Below are positions 36,607 to 49,550 of a stretch of DNA of 64,000 bases, piece by piece (within the stretch, counting starts at the first letter, position 1; each line of letters opens with the position of its first letter). The position numbers were made by a program, and so were the translations under genes. The notes under the pieces are model-generated. The model searched no databases and was not told where the DNA came from. It was given only the letters and a program-made list of their open reading frames with translations. Source of the stretch: Aldrovandia affinis (Eukaryota > Chordata > Actinopteri > Notacanthiformes > Halosauridae); the NCBI GenBank assembly GCA_029706075.1, contig JAINUG010000085.1, positions 3,001,392 through 3,065,391 on the forward strand, written 5' to 3'.

Positions 36607-39315
36607 ATGGGCGTGTCGCTCCATGCGACATTCTCCAAGTCCCACGGAATGCCAGTTCCTTTGTCACATTCAGAGCAAAGAGATGTCAACCGTCTCCACA
36701 GACTGCTTTTCTAGGCAGAGCTGTGAAGTGTCAAACCCTCCTATTTTTTTTACTTTTATAGAGTTTTGCTGAGCAAATAAAAAGGATATTGACGTGGAAG
36801 TATTTGAGAAGTACAATAAGTGGATTTTTGGCTGAGGTGTGTTCGTTGTTTTAAGTTTTTCACAGTTTACCTTCACTTTTCTTGCAGCCATAGTGAAAGT
36901 GGTAGCAACAATAATAGCAGAAAAATGTCGAATAAAAAGGGCTTATTGTTTTCATATGATGTCAGGTTTATTATTGCAGTCATTATCCAAGGAATTTTGA
37001 CATTACTATATGGTAGGGGTTTTGCACATATCTCTTGCTCTTCATTTAAAATCCATGGCTAATCTAGGCTGTACCTTGGTCCCCAGGAGCACAATGTTCC
37101 GTAGCAGTGTAGACACAAGGTCATTACTGGTAAGACTGTTGCACTGGATGTGACAATGTCTACAATAAGAGCCAGTGCTTTGAGACTCACACTCTCACTC
37201 GGTTTTTTTATAGCAGCAGTGAAATTGCCCACTCAGCATACCAGGGAGGTATGAGGCCTAACAGCTACAGACCCACAGCCCCCAAGCTTGTTTCTCTCAC
37301 AGAAGGGAGCAGTCCCTTACAGTAATGGGGCTTTCCTCATCTCATCCTTTGCCACCCCTTGGGTTGTTCAGTGGTGAAATGTTCCAGCTGTTAAACTGAG
37401 GGATTGTCTGCAGAAGTTGCGTGGGTTCATCTTGTTGTCTGTTTTATTTTAATATCAGCTTGGAAAAGGAAGGTGTATACAATAAGGGGGGGGTCCAGGA
37501 GGTTAGTCTGTCTGGGGATGGCGGGAGTGGCCACATGTCCCTTCAGAAGAAAAAGGAAAAAAAAAAAAAACCTGACATTTCATTACATGAAGGCCATTAT
37601 CTCACCCACAAGGAATGCACTTAAACCACATACTTCATCAGAAACATGGAGCTGTTAGAGTACCAAAGGAGGTGATTGCATTAAGGGCTGGAGTTTTATG
37701 GGCTTTTGCCCAGTGAGGCATGGCCGTCAGCGTCAGGTGGCCCTCTTTGTGGCCCGGTTGCCAAACGATGTCATTCTGACATCCATCTAACTAACTGTGT
37801 TATTTATCCTGAATATTACGTACATGTGCTCAAAACAGAAAAAGTGGTATATGTCTGTGAATTGCAATGTCGTATAACAGTGGAATTTTTACTTTAATAG
37901 CCCAATTTCTTCTCAGATTTTTACGCTAAGTGCTCTTTCTCCCCAAATCGATTCAGAGCTCTCTGTTCGTAAGGGTCATTCTTGTTTTGCTGTCTTCAGC
38001 ATGTTCAGGCAAAGAGTATGCATTTCTAATGAAAGAACCAAAAAGATATCTGAGATTAATCAAGCACTTAATTGTGTTAAGCCCTACAGCGGATCGCAAA
38101 TAATATTTGATCGTTGCCACATGGAATAAACACACAGCTTTGTATTACATCTGCTACATTTTGTATATAGACAAAATATTCTGTTTGAAGAGGACATTTT
38201 GAAACATAGAGATGTGAGACTGGTTTCCCGTGTCTTTCCAACTGATGCCACAGAGATAATTAATATTAGATTAGTATCCTCTGCTGGATGCACATACTGT
38301 AGCACACATTCACACGTGTGTGTTGTTTGCATGTGGCAGTCAGAATGATGTGCCTTGTTATCTAGCTGAAAAGCCTGAAAGGCATGAACATGGTGATGAA
38401 AGACTGAAATTGATGGACGACATGTATGTAAAACATCCTCTCCTGATGGAGAATCAAAGCAGAGTGTATCTCCACTTGACTTCAAGCCAGCATTATTTGC
38501 TTGTTGTAAATGTTGGTGAAAGACATCCATTTCATAACGACGGGCAGCACAAAGCAGTACGTCTGCGTGTGCACATGCATGCACGTGCGTGCGTGTGTGT
38601 CTGTGTGTGTGTGTATGTATATGCATGCGTGTGTGTGAGTTTGTGGTGGTGAGTGTGTGCTATATTTACACAGAAAAGTCACCAGGAGACTCCAAGCACA
38701 ATGATTCCCAGCCTGGAGGAGCTCTTTAACTAGGAAGGGGGGGACCCGGACCCCACTGAGATTAAAATGATTTGATTCGCCTCCTTTTACCCTTCAAAAG
38801 TCACACGGCAGAGAGCCCGCCCCCCACCCCAGAGCTTCCTCCAGCTGTACCAAGGGTCTCCAGCACACAGGGAGAGGACGAGATGAGATCAGGCCGTGCT
38901 TTTTTCACACAGAGAGGACAAGCAGCTCACGCCATATTTTTTGCACTGTAGAGACAATGAAATTATATTTGTCCCCCAGATCCTGGAGTATTAATTCGCA
39001 AAACACTTCATCCCAGAACAGCACACCTGATCATTCCTTGATGAATCATTCATGATCAAATCCTTTCAGTGATGTTATCAGCTGTAATATTAAGAAATAG
39101 GGATACGAGATAAAGGGAAATCAAAGAGGCAGTATAACATGGAGGATTAATTACTCCAGTAAAAAAACAAAACGGTAAACTGGATACTTGTATTGCCAGG
39201 TTTTCTTTCTGATAACTCAGCAGACAGGTGCAATGGCAGCAATCATCAGGAGGTGCACAGCAGTGTGGCAGGACAGGAATGGGAAGATGAAGGGATGGTC
39301 AGGGTTCCTCTGCAC
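36607..39315. other. Unique noncoding sequence with a TG-rich stretch
   Basis: No gene is supported. The 180-codon minus-strand ORF (38,084-38,626) begins in an impure TG/CA-rich stretch (38,565-38,650), which supplies its His/Thr-rich start. The remainder has no family resemblance, so I treat it as spurious. A poly-A run lies near 37,557-37,570. Confidence 0.5.
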
Positions 39316-39689
39316 AGAAATGTTCAGCAGAGGGGGCCCTGGGCAGCGTAGCGGTGTAACGCACTCCGCCGGGAGTGCAAGCTGCCTACTGTAGTCGGGG
39401 TTCGAAACCCGACTACACCAGTCCGACCCTGGCCAGGAGCCCCGATCGGGTACAGCTTTTGGTTGTCCGCCCCAGGGGGTGGGGGGAGGGAAAGTCGGCA
39501 CAAGCTCGCCGAGGAGCAGTAGGGCGTTCCTAAAGAGCAGGTGGGCAAAGTTCCGTCTCAGGAAGGCTTGGCAGTGGGCTCATGAGGGGAGGGCAAATCA
39601 AAATAAATGGAGGATTAAATTGGCTACTAAATTGGAAGAAAAATGAGGGAAAATTAGTAACAATTTTTTTTTTAAGAAAGGTTCAGCAG
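39316..39689 (+). mobile_element. tRNA-derived SINE, family A, copy 2, with target-site duplication
   Basis: The body is 39,331-39,674. The tRNA-like head (39,331-39,420) has an A-box-like GCGTAGCGGTGTAACG and a perfect B box GGTTCGAAACC in a paired T-arm (TCGGG/CCCGA), ending ACTACACCA. The middle and 3' part match copy 1 at 8,212-8,580: GTCCGCCCCAGGGG, GCACAAGCTCGCC, GGTGGGCAAAGTTCCGTCTC, AATTGGCTACTAAATTGG, then an A/T-rich tail. A 15 bp direct repeat flanks it with one mismatch: AGAAATGTTCAGCAG at 39,316-39,330 and AGAAAGGTTCAGCAG at 39,675-39,689. This shows insertion by target-primed reverse transcription. The copy looks younger than copy 1 because its B box is intact. Confidence 0.92.
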
Positions 39690-42600
39690 GATAGATGGGC
39701 TCCTGTTTCATTTCATGCTGAATTTACCTCCCCATCTCCTAACTGTATATGCCTCAGGCCTGCTCATATTCTCAGTGCATTACCACCATAGTGTGACTAC
39801 TGTCACTAAATGTTTACTTTAGATGGATGCTGTCAAATGGACTCATGCGTTTCACTTGCTGTATAGATATATATTTAATGTAGGATTACAATTTTGGTGT
39901 AGGCATTCATCATGCAAACATGGGAAACAATCAAACGCTCGATATATCTTCAGTGAACCAGTGGGCAAGAAGGATGCACAACGCCACTATGAACACCGAA
40001 TTACCCACACACCCACTTACATGCAAACGTGCACGCACACAAACGCACACAGTACACAGTTGCTCCTTCTGATATGTGAAATTAATTCTGCAGATTCTAT
40101 TCCCAAGGATCCAGAATAATATCGCATCCCCCTGGCTCACTGCATAGTCCATAATGCAATTAAAACAAAACAAATAAATGTGAACAACTACGGGTTATTG
40201 CTACTTATTTAAAATTCAAATTTTAATTGATGGCAGTGTAAACTAATTAATTCTTATCTGAGTGAACGAAGGTTCAGCTTTAGCCGGAGTGATGAAAACC
40301 CACAACCTTTACAAATGTTCAATAGGCAATCTTCTTTTTGGAATGAAATTCCCGTTTAGCTCGAGTACATTGCTAGAGAGACCGAAAGAGCACCTAGAGT
40401 GCTGGACTCCGCCATGTGTGTTTGTGATAACCCAAACCAAGCCCTTGTGACACGGATTACCGTTTAAGACTGTGTTGTAATTAACAGTACCGAGCTGCAA
40501 GTATTGAATAGAAATCCATTCTTAGAAAGCAATATCTCCGACAGTCTCCTCACTGTGTACCGCCCCTGTGCTGAGCCAGGTCCACGCTGGTGGTTGACAC
40601 AAAGCACGTCCTGCGATACCACTAACGCCCCATCCCCCAATAAGTCTGTGTGTAGATCGAAAATAATAGATTTCCCAATCAAGATAAAACATCAAATATA
40701 TACATTCACAAGGCAACCATTTTTTATTCTGCCCAAAGTACTCTCTCTCTCTCTCACCCAGAGAAAGGCTCCATGGGCATCTGTTAGTGTATTTCCCCCG
40801 AGACACCCCCCTACGTCCTCACCCGCTCCTGTTGGCTCCCTTTAGTCATATTTCAGGGGCCTGCTGCGGATTGAGCCAGCTTTACCTGCAGCTCTCGTTA
40901 GTCAACAATGTGACAGAGGCCAGCTTAGCTTTAACACACCACCTAAACCCCTGGATCACCCAATTGATCTCCTGCTGGAGCTTCTCCTTGATTCCATTTC
41001 CCCCCGTAACCCTCCTCGCTGCGGTGCTTCGGCCCTTTAAGAGACCCACTCCGACGCCTATGGGAGCAGGAGTGTTATTAGTGGTAATAGTGCTAGAAAT
41101 AGTTCTATTCAAGAAGAGGCAATCACAACCTGGAAGTGGAACCTCTGCCTCTGCCTATGCCTGGTAATATATGTTCAATTAGACCGTGTTCTTTGCCCTG
41201 TTTCTCCCCCAACGGAACCACCTCTGCTGCAGCAAAAGCCAATTATTCTGCCAATAAAAGGAAGGAGTCAACAAGCCGGTGGAGTTGAGTTTTTTGTTCT
41301 TGTGCCTGCCTATCTATGCAGCAGGGAAACGGAGGTGGAGAGGTAATTTTCACACATTAAGCCTCACTGGGACCTTCCAGCCAACTGAATGTTTCCTTTA
41401 CTTATCAGTCCCAACTGAGGTCTGAAAGCTACACCATCCTCTGCATGTGTGTGTGTGTGTGTGAGTGTGAGTGCACTGCTTAACGCATCCCCCTGAGTAT
41501 CCGTTGAATCTGTTGCGCATATGTAGTTAAGGCCTGTCACTCACACGAAGGTCTGTGCCCTGACAGACGTGATCATATTGCGGATAAGGTTGCACAAAAT
41601 CCTGCAGACTTCTGCGTCTTGCCACATCAAAATGTCTAAGCACGCTCATGTCAGATCACGTTAGTTCATTTGTGATGATAACAAAGCTGATGTATCTTAC
41701 AAGGCGCTGGCAGACACTCCCCTGATGTATTCACTGTTAGGGAAGGAGGCTGGAAGGAAGTCTGTATAATTGAGATTGGCTGCTCATTTCTTTGCACATG
41801 GAACAAACATTTATCTTGAAGTTGGAAATGTAGCCGTGCTTGGTAAGCGCAATAGTCACTTAGAAACAAGTGCCAACTGTTATTTATTTGTTCGAGCATT
41901 GAACACTGCTGGCATGTAGTGCGTGGATCACAGATGGCAGGTATGCCTTAGAGAAAAGTCAAACATATTGCTCTATCTCAGGGACCATTGGAAGTCTGTC
42001 AATGTGGAAGATATATGTTATTATATCTATCCTTAAACACAGGCTGGTATTATAAATTCTTAGGTGTGTATTTGCATTTGCTAACAAGCACCAGGATCAC
42101 AAGGTCTTTGTTTCCAGATATTCTATATTTGAATCATTCATTGTCATTATTCATGTACTGTAGGTTACATTGTTGATTCAAATTCCCAATAGTTTGTGTG
42201 TGTGCGTGTGTATGAGCACGCACGTCTGTATTTGTCAATGTTTTATATTTCTATAATGTTTGTACCTTTGTGGCTTTGTGATTCCAGCCATGAAATAACA
42301 TGTGTAAGACTGTGTTGCAATTGTTGCTTGCCAGTTAACCGTCAAAAGCCCAGACTGACAGTCTATGGCCAGCCAATAAGCTTATTACGTCCCCCATGAT
42401 CTTAGGTGAACAAGTCAATTGAACCTATTCATCTCATGTTACTGTTATGTCTTTGCATAAGCTTAACAATAGATGGAGCCTTGTATCCCTTTTACAATTG
42501 GTTAATTCCAGATTAGGTTCATAAACCATAATCTTTCCAGTTCTTTATATCCATGAAATCCGGTATGTAAATTAATGAAAACAGTTGGGGAATTCCGACA

Positions 42601-45600
42601 ACAGGGATTTTATTTCATTTTATAAAAGGTTTTCTGATATTGCACCGAAATGTATTGCACTGATCATTCTACAATAGAAAGCAGGTTCCGTCAATCTTAT
42701 TAGGCACATTAATGGTTTCTGGTGTTTCCCTGTAATGTACATTTAGCGCAAGACTAAGTGGCTTCATGCGATCATGTTCAATGAATGGAATTATCAAAAG
42801 CCTAATGTTTCAGTGCACGTTCACTTTCAGCCTGCGATAGCCCTGCTATGACTGCCGCCACACACGCCCGTGCTGCATTACATTAACAGAGGGTGACATC
42901 ATACTACACTTCATCAATGTGTAAAAGGGGTCACAGAGCCATCCAATCGCGGGGCGATGCTCGCACTCACATCTATCAAACCCAAATTGGGAAGCCCCCC
43001 GTGGGCATGCGGCGCCGGACCCTGATGCCACTGAGCCGAACGCAAATGGCTGAGAGTGCCTGCGACCGCAGTCTGAATTCAATTTTAGAAACCTGGTAGG
43101 GGGCGAGGTGGGCCAGCACGGAAGGGTAAGCACATTACGTTTAGAATGTGTCACGGGCCGAACATTAGAGAAGATTACAGACACAGCTCGTCTCGATGTG
43201 CGCTCCCAAGTGACAGGGTCTATCAAGTGAGTGACGGCTTCATAGTTCTTCCCAAAATGAAGGTTCTGCCTTCCTTGAGTCTGAGCCGGGAGTCCGGGGA
43301 GGGGAGATCACAGAGATTAGAACTGCTCTCTTTCACTCGATGTTGATTAGGCCTTTCCCAGGCCTCGGCCCAATCTCTCTTTGACAAAGAGTGAATCAAG
43401 CCAGATCCTGCCCAGCTGTTTCTTCCAGCCCACTGAATGGAACAGTGAGTTTGGTGGTGTCTGCAAGATGAATGCCCGGGTTTAGTCTAGTTCATATTGA
43501 ATTTTATTGACCGAGTCAACTGGAAGACCATGTCCAGGTAGCGTGCTGTAAATCCCTGGGAGATCTCCAGGCTAAACCCAACTGATTCAGCACCACGGCA
43601 GTGCAGACAGCTCCCCGAAAGCAGTAATTGGACACTGTGGGTGCTGAATGGAGTTCTGTCAGGCAAAAGGGGGTCTATGATGAGATGGGAAATTGTGCAG
43701 AATTGATTTTGGACAGACCAAGCTGGATCCATTTAGCTGCTAGTTGAATAAGGGGCAATGCTGCTTCACTGGTGTCACTGTGATGGAGCCTGTTCGTGCA
43801 TGCTGGATTCTCTCATCTTATATTGATAAAGGGCTTGCATTACACAAAACTACAGATAGTATGTTACTACAGATGTTTTTTTGTTTTTTTAATAATATTT
43901 ATTTTGGCTCACAATCATATTTTGTCCCCTAAACTGTACAGAAATGGAGCAGTCAAATTACATGAAAGCCAGCAGCAACCACCAGTGATCATTTAACAGA
44001 ATGCTGAACACATTTTTCCTGGAGCTAAACTGTCAGAATTTCGGTGATAATTTTAGAATTTTATTAGCATGCGATAAAACAGAATTGCCAGCATGGAATT
44101 AAAACAATAGCCCTGCTCTATAGTGAAAAGGAATTGACGATATAAAAATGAATGCTTGACTGGTGCCATGCAGGACTAATGTAATATGAAGGTTTGCTTG
44201 CAAAATGGAGGCAGAAAGTGGGTTAAATAAACAGTATCTCTCGCGTTTTTAAGCTTTGCTCCCTTGCCTTGGTTCTCTTGCTGAAAACCTTGGGCTTTTC
44301 TGCCCATGTCCTATTTCAGTTTACAGTTAATTACCTTACTACGGCAACAGTGTTATATTGGGCTCTTCCATCTGGTTGCTTTTATATGGCTTTGACATTT
44401 CTCTTTGATGTGGCATTTGGTTTTTCACCACGGCAGTGAATAAATGACAGCAATTCAAAGACAGGAGTCAACATTTCATAAAAGCCAAAAGGTGACCTAG
44501 TCACTCCTTCCAATTACTGTACACTTAAAAGGCCGTGGAGCTTGAAATTCATCAGGCTTTTCCCCCCAGAACAAAAACAAAATGGAGAGGCAAACATGCT
44601 ATAATAAGTACTTTCATTTCCTTTTCCTGTGTTTGGATTACAAATGACCACAACAGATGTTCGGCAGAAGCGGAGATTGGATTTATGGATTTATTTATAT
44701 ATTTTCATTATACCTGCTTCAGACATATGGCAATAAACCCCTTTTTTTTTTTTTTTTAAACAGACTGTTTAGAAAGTCGAAGCTCATTAATAATGGTTGA
44801 AAACCTCTCGATCTGAATTGTATTTTGTTTCATGTACTGTATTTATATATGCATTGTTGAATATTCTCCTTGCTTGTACAGCTGTTGTTGGGTTACTGGG
44901 AATCCCATGGGTCTCTTAGAAAGGTCTTTGTGTTGCGTAGCAGAATCGCTTTTTCATTTGCTGTATTTCCATTTTCTATACTTTTCAGAGATTACAATCT
45001 GAGTTGGCAGAATTATGTTTTTTTTAAGTGATTGACACAGAAGTATAGCAATTTAATTTGATTTATTTTCACTATTTAGTTTTACAAATTGTCTTATAAT
45101 CATACTAATCATATGCAGAAAGGCAAAGTGGGGTTTAATTATTTAAAACTGTGCCTAGCAATCCAATTTAGTGCAAAATCCTGAAGTCATTCCTTTATTT
45201 GTTTCATTTGTCTTGGCTATATGTATGCTGCCTTGGTGCTGTGAACACAGTAATTGTACACAACTGCATCATTCTAATGACAAAATAATTATTGCATTAA
45301 ATAAATAAAATAGCACACACTGTGGTAAACCAATGCAATATGCAAGCTTGTTACACACCACATTTGAAATGCATATAATAAGTCAATAAGTATTTCTGGC
45401 AAATGTCACAAACCCATTTCTACAGCAGTCAATTGTCATACTGAAAGCAGTACACTAATCTCCTTCGGTCATCTCTAAGATGCAAGCACTAGCTGCCAAT
45501 CTCTGGAAACAGCCAGGCCCGTTGAAATTTGAGCCGCGTGATTATTAATTATCCGAATGGCCTTTGCATTAAAGGTGGAATATTTACAAGTAGCTGTGCA

Positions 45601-46245
45601 GACGATAAAATCGAAGTGTCCCCCCCAGGTTTTATGGCCTTGCGGGTTTACTCTGAGCGGTCGACAGGACTTGTTCTTATTGATTCCAGACTGCACTGGG
45701 AGAGCATGGGACTGGCCTGAGGCAGAGTGAATGTCGAATCGTGGCGTGACACTCCACGTGACAGCCCTTCCAGATGGGAGATGGAGGAGGATATAAATTC
45801 AGATCAATAAATCCAGATTTTTTTTATCAGCAGCGAGGAAGAGTGGCAGGGGCCTCGGAGGAAGGAGGGAGTGCTGGGAGGTGGGGGGGGGGGGTCTTCT
45901 AATTACACACTCCTCACACCCTGCTCTTAAAACAACTAATAAACTTAGCCCAGACGTTGAAGAAAAAAAGAGGAGGTGGGAATGCAAATTCACTCCCTGT
46001 GGGGTTTTGCTATGATCACATGAAATAACTGCCAGGAGCTAACACACAGGGGGACAGGGAATGCACCTACAGGCGCGAGAACAAAACTTATGGAATTGGA
46101 ATGACCTAGAGGGGAATTTCTTCCAATTACATTTTCATTTTCTGTGAACTTAGCATTCAGTGTCAGGTCAAAATGCTTTCAAGGTGACATGTGTGATGAA
46201 TGGCACTCCTGATAAACAGCTGATCTGTTTGGCAACATGTGCTAC
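39690..46245. other. Unique noncoding sequence, no gene seen
   Basis: About 6.5 kb with no supported gene. A short GT run lies at 41,446-41,462, a T-run at 44,741-44,757, and G-rich runs near 45,880-45,893. Mixed-composition blocks at 42,840-43,350 and 45,470-45,730 contain CpGs and TAATTA-type motifs and have the feel of conserved noncoding elements. ORFs of 113 (40,504-40,845), 126 (40,787-41,167) and 126 (42,846-43,226) codons lack recognisable domains and overlap ORFs on the other strand. Confidence 0.45.

Positions 46246-46299
<54 letters not shown>
46246..46299 (+). repeat. (AC)n microsatellite
   Basis: About 54 bases of pure AC. It explains the Thr/His and Cys/Val ORFs around it. A second, impure C/A-rich stretch (46,560-46,610) lies nearby. 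Confidence 0.98.
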
Positions 46300-46301
<2 letters not shown>

Positions 46302-47035
46302 GCACAGTAGCATTACTTGTTTTTAATAGGTACATTCGTTCAGCTACCACTTTCCATCAGAAACATGCAAAACGTTGTCTTTCAAGTAGCTTGTGAGATG
46401 AGTTCTCGCCTCCGGCTCCAGACCCCATGATTTGGTTGGTAATATGTCTGGCTTCACAGGCCATCTGAATTATGAGCCTGGGTGAGCTGACAGTCTCTGT
46501 CATCACACTCTTCCTCATAATCACCGGCATCTCCAATCTGCCCCTACTGTCCCCCGCTACCCCCCACACACACACACACCCCCACCCCCCACCCCACCCC
46601 ATCCCCTGGGACTCAGGCAGAGCTCTGCTCTCTCTGTCAGAGTCAGGCACAGAAAGGGACAAACTGGGACAGCACACACACGTGTGGACCCCCACACCAG
46701 CCACCAGAGTCCTGGGGGGGCTGGAGGGAAACTGTTCCATGTTGAACTCGACCCAAATTATGCAGACGAATGATAGGAAACAAGAAATGATAAAGTAAAG
46801 AATGATACAAATGGTGGTTTACTGGAGTCAATTATATTTCAAATTTCTTATTTGATAAGCCATCTCCTTCACCCAAAACCACTTCTGAGATCTGTCTTTA
46901 ACTTGTGTATATAAGTAGAGAGTTGATTGACTCCTAAAGTGTTTTAGGCCCCATTGTTCAACAAAACCTCAAAGCACAATCCCCAGATCCCCGAATAGTC
47001 AGCTAATGCTGTTGCACCTCAGATAGTGTAACCTA

Positions 47036-47216
47036 ATTGTCCTCAACCTTGATGCTGGAGAGCCAGAAGGTCAGCTGGTGTTCACTGTTATTCAGCACTT
47101 CATTGATCAATTAAAATAATCGATCATTCGCCTCACCTCGTTTCTCGTGTATGAATTTGTTGAGAATTTTAAGATGAAAACAAGAACCAGCCAACCACGT
47201 GGTCCAGGGTTGAGTA
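47036..47216. mobile_element. MITE-like interspersed repeat (candidate)
   Basis: A segment of about 180 bases with partly self-complementary ends. CCTCAACCTTG at the left pairs with CAGGGTTGAG at the right, and a CAGCTGGTGTTC block faces a GAACCAGCC block. The middle (CACTTCATTGATCAATTAA, CGCCTCACCTCGTTTCTCG, then a TTTTAAGATGAAAACAAG stretch) resembles a short, very common dispersed repeat that I recall from many fish genomes. The family and flanking duplication were not established, so the boundaries are approximate. Confidence 0.55.
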
Positions 47217-48357
47217 ACACTAACCTGGCCTATGCTTCAGTTAGCAGGGACACCCCTTTCCTCTCTCTGATTCTCACAGAGCATGCCTGACGTGATGAGC
47301 CAGACCCGCGACTTGAGATGTATGGACGGAGGAGCCGTAAATCCAGCCAGGATCCCACTTGTTTACGGCTCCATTTTCCACCAAACAAACTGCTAGATTT
47401 CCCAGGAGAGCTCCCGGCCTGTGCTGTCACTCCGATCGGGCAGTGCTTTATGGCCGCGGGCACCAGATGAAAACGGTTAACATACAATTTTTAAAAAGGG
47501 GTGACGCTCAAACATAGCCAAATTGTTAGCACTGAGCATCGGGGGCCGTCCCATAAATCGCCCTGCCGATCTCCGCCTTCATGCCGCTGAATAACTTGCC
47601 TTGATTCATTCCCGAGTCAAACCATTACACCCAAATTTTATTCTAATCCGTCTCCTACTTCTGCCGTCAAAGGCCGTATCAGTCAAGCGGAGGAGAGTTC
47701 CGAGAGAAGCGTTTGCCTTTTCCGGCACTGTGTTTCAGCTGAAATGTTTGAGCCTGGGGAGGTGGACTCGTTACTTTTTGAGGGGAACATATTGATAACT
47801 GATCATGGATCATCTGCGCAAATTTGATTTGGCAGGTTAATATTCCATTCACAGGACATCGGCTACATAAAAGTGATCTAATGCTGGATGCATTCCTCGA
47901 GGAAAACAGTGACCATATGAACTGATTTAATCATCGTCTGCCTTCACCATATGCATTTAATTAATAGCGAATGGATGCTCTCATTGGAACGTGCAAGCTG
48001 CTTTTATTGGCCGCGATATGCAGTTTGACTTTGAGTGCATTGTGCTGACGTTTTGTTGGAAGAATATAAGCCCCTCATGTAATGTAAACCAGCCTGACTT
48101 GAGTCGGCACTTCACAGCAAATTTATCTCAAGAGCCCACCGAGTTCAATGAGAGTTCTTGTATTTCCCCATGTTAATGCATCTCAGTTTGCCACTGAGGC
48201 CCTGGTCACCACATTCCGAGTCTTACAGTCAGAGAACATAACCTACACATTAACTCAAAAGACCGTTTGTACAACTGCAGAGCTTTTAGCCTCATCGAAT
48301 GGAGATTGTTTATGAATACAACTACAGGGCTAAAATATCCTTAGCAGGATGAATAGG

Positions 48358-48459
48358 TTTTCATCCTATGGCTGAAAAATGTAGATTGTAGAGTCCACCA
48401 GTTTTATGTTTTCACTCTATGCCTGAAAAATGTAGATTGTGGAGTCCACCAGTTTTGCA
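48358..48459 (+). repeat. 51 bp tandem duplication
   Basis: Two adjacent copies with a 51-base period share CTGAAAAATGTAGATTGT and GAGTCCACCAGTTTT, and differ at several positions near the start of each unit. This appears to be a simple local duplication with some divergence. Confidence 0.9.
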
Positions 48460-49550
48460 TCAAACCCCCCTGAAAATAATGCCATCTGGAATGTAATCCT
48501 TATTTCTCCCTGCTGGAGTGGTTTACTGTCAGGGAGGCACACTGACAGATCCAACGTATTTCACCCCTCAAGGACGTGACCCTGGTTATTTACGCTCCAT
48601 AATGAGAGTGTCCGATGTTTGACGTCATCGTAAATAACCCAGCCACACCACTGTGGACGTGGATCACCCTCCAATGGCTGGGAAAGACCATATCATTTCA
48701 ATGCAACCCAGAGACTACAGCCAGAAGCAGGTTATAGCACGTTTACAGCCCTTATTCGTAATACATCAGAATACAGTGTATATGTTCTCCGCCTTTTCCC
48801 TGCATTCTTGGATAAAGACTAGTGCCATGTTGGAAGCCTTTGTTTTATACCTCTGGTTTCACACTTCAACAGCAGCTCTTTATGTGAAATTATACCAAAG
48901 GAGATGTATTATTATATACACGTGTTTATATTAATATGATGTTTTCCCCAATCAGGCCACGCTATAAAGAGTTCAACCTTGGATTGATGAGTTACTGCTT
49001 GGCCAGCTCTCATGACGTTGACACAGTAATTACATAATGCACTCATTATGCAAGAGTGTAACATGTGGCAGACTTCTGAATTTCATAAGAATTATGAAAA
49101 CCTCTGACAGATTGATCATTCAGAAGAGCCAATGTACATTTTTATTTACTCCTCATTATATTATAAATAACCCATGTTTATGATGGCAGTGTGTTTTAAA
49201 TGTTGAATAATTTTTGTAATCACTGAAATGATGAGAGATTCTGGATCATCAGTGTGTGATGTGTCTTTGAGGAGCTCTTCGGGAACCTGGGTGATACCAC
49301 AAAGAGAGGAGGTTATTTTCTCCACGTTTCACATAATCCTAAAGCTGTTCAACTTTAATCTGATGTCTGTCTAAACCATATTTCCTGATGTGCTGTTTGG
49401 GAAATATTTCCAAGTTATTCCACAAAGTTATTTTTGTGTACATCAAATGAGCCAGTCAGCTTCTGTGATGATGGGGTGTTTACTGTTTATGCTGACTGTG
49501 AGAGTTCAGCCAGTCTCCACTTGAAGGAAACCTCATGCAGAGAACATCTC

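Larger units (their letters stand above)
46611..49550. other. Unique noncoding sequence with enhancer-like blocks
   Basis: No gene is supported outside the MITE-like repeat at 47,036-47,216 and the short duplication at 48,358-48,459. The block 47,230-48,180 is mixed composition with CpGs and motifs such as ATGCATTTAATTAATAGCG (near 47,951), typical of developmental regulatory DNA. ORFs at 47,230-47,487, 47,601-47,795 and 48,653-48,934 are unremarkable. Confidence 0.45.

Noticed and set aside
38084-38626. 180-codon minus-strand ORF
   Set aside because: The start is a CA-repeat translation. The remainder has no family resemblance.
39331-39420. Functional tRNA gene
   Set aside because: It has tRNA-like boxes, but it is the head of a SINE with a matching 3' body and target-site duplication, and no proper acceptor stem was seen.
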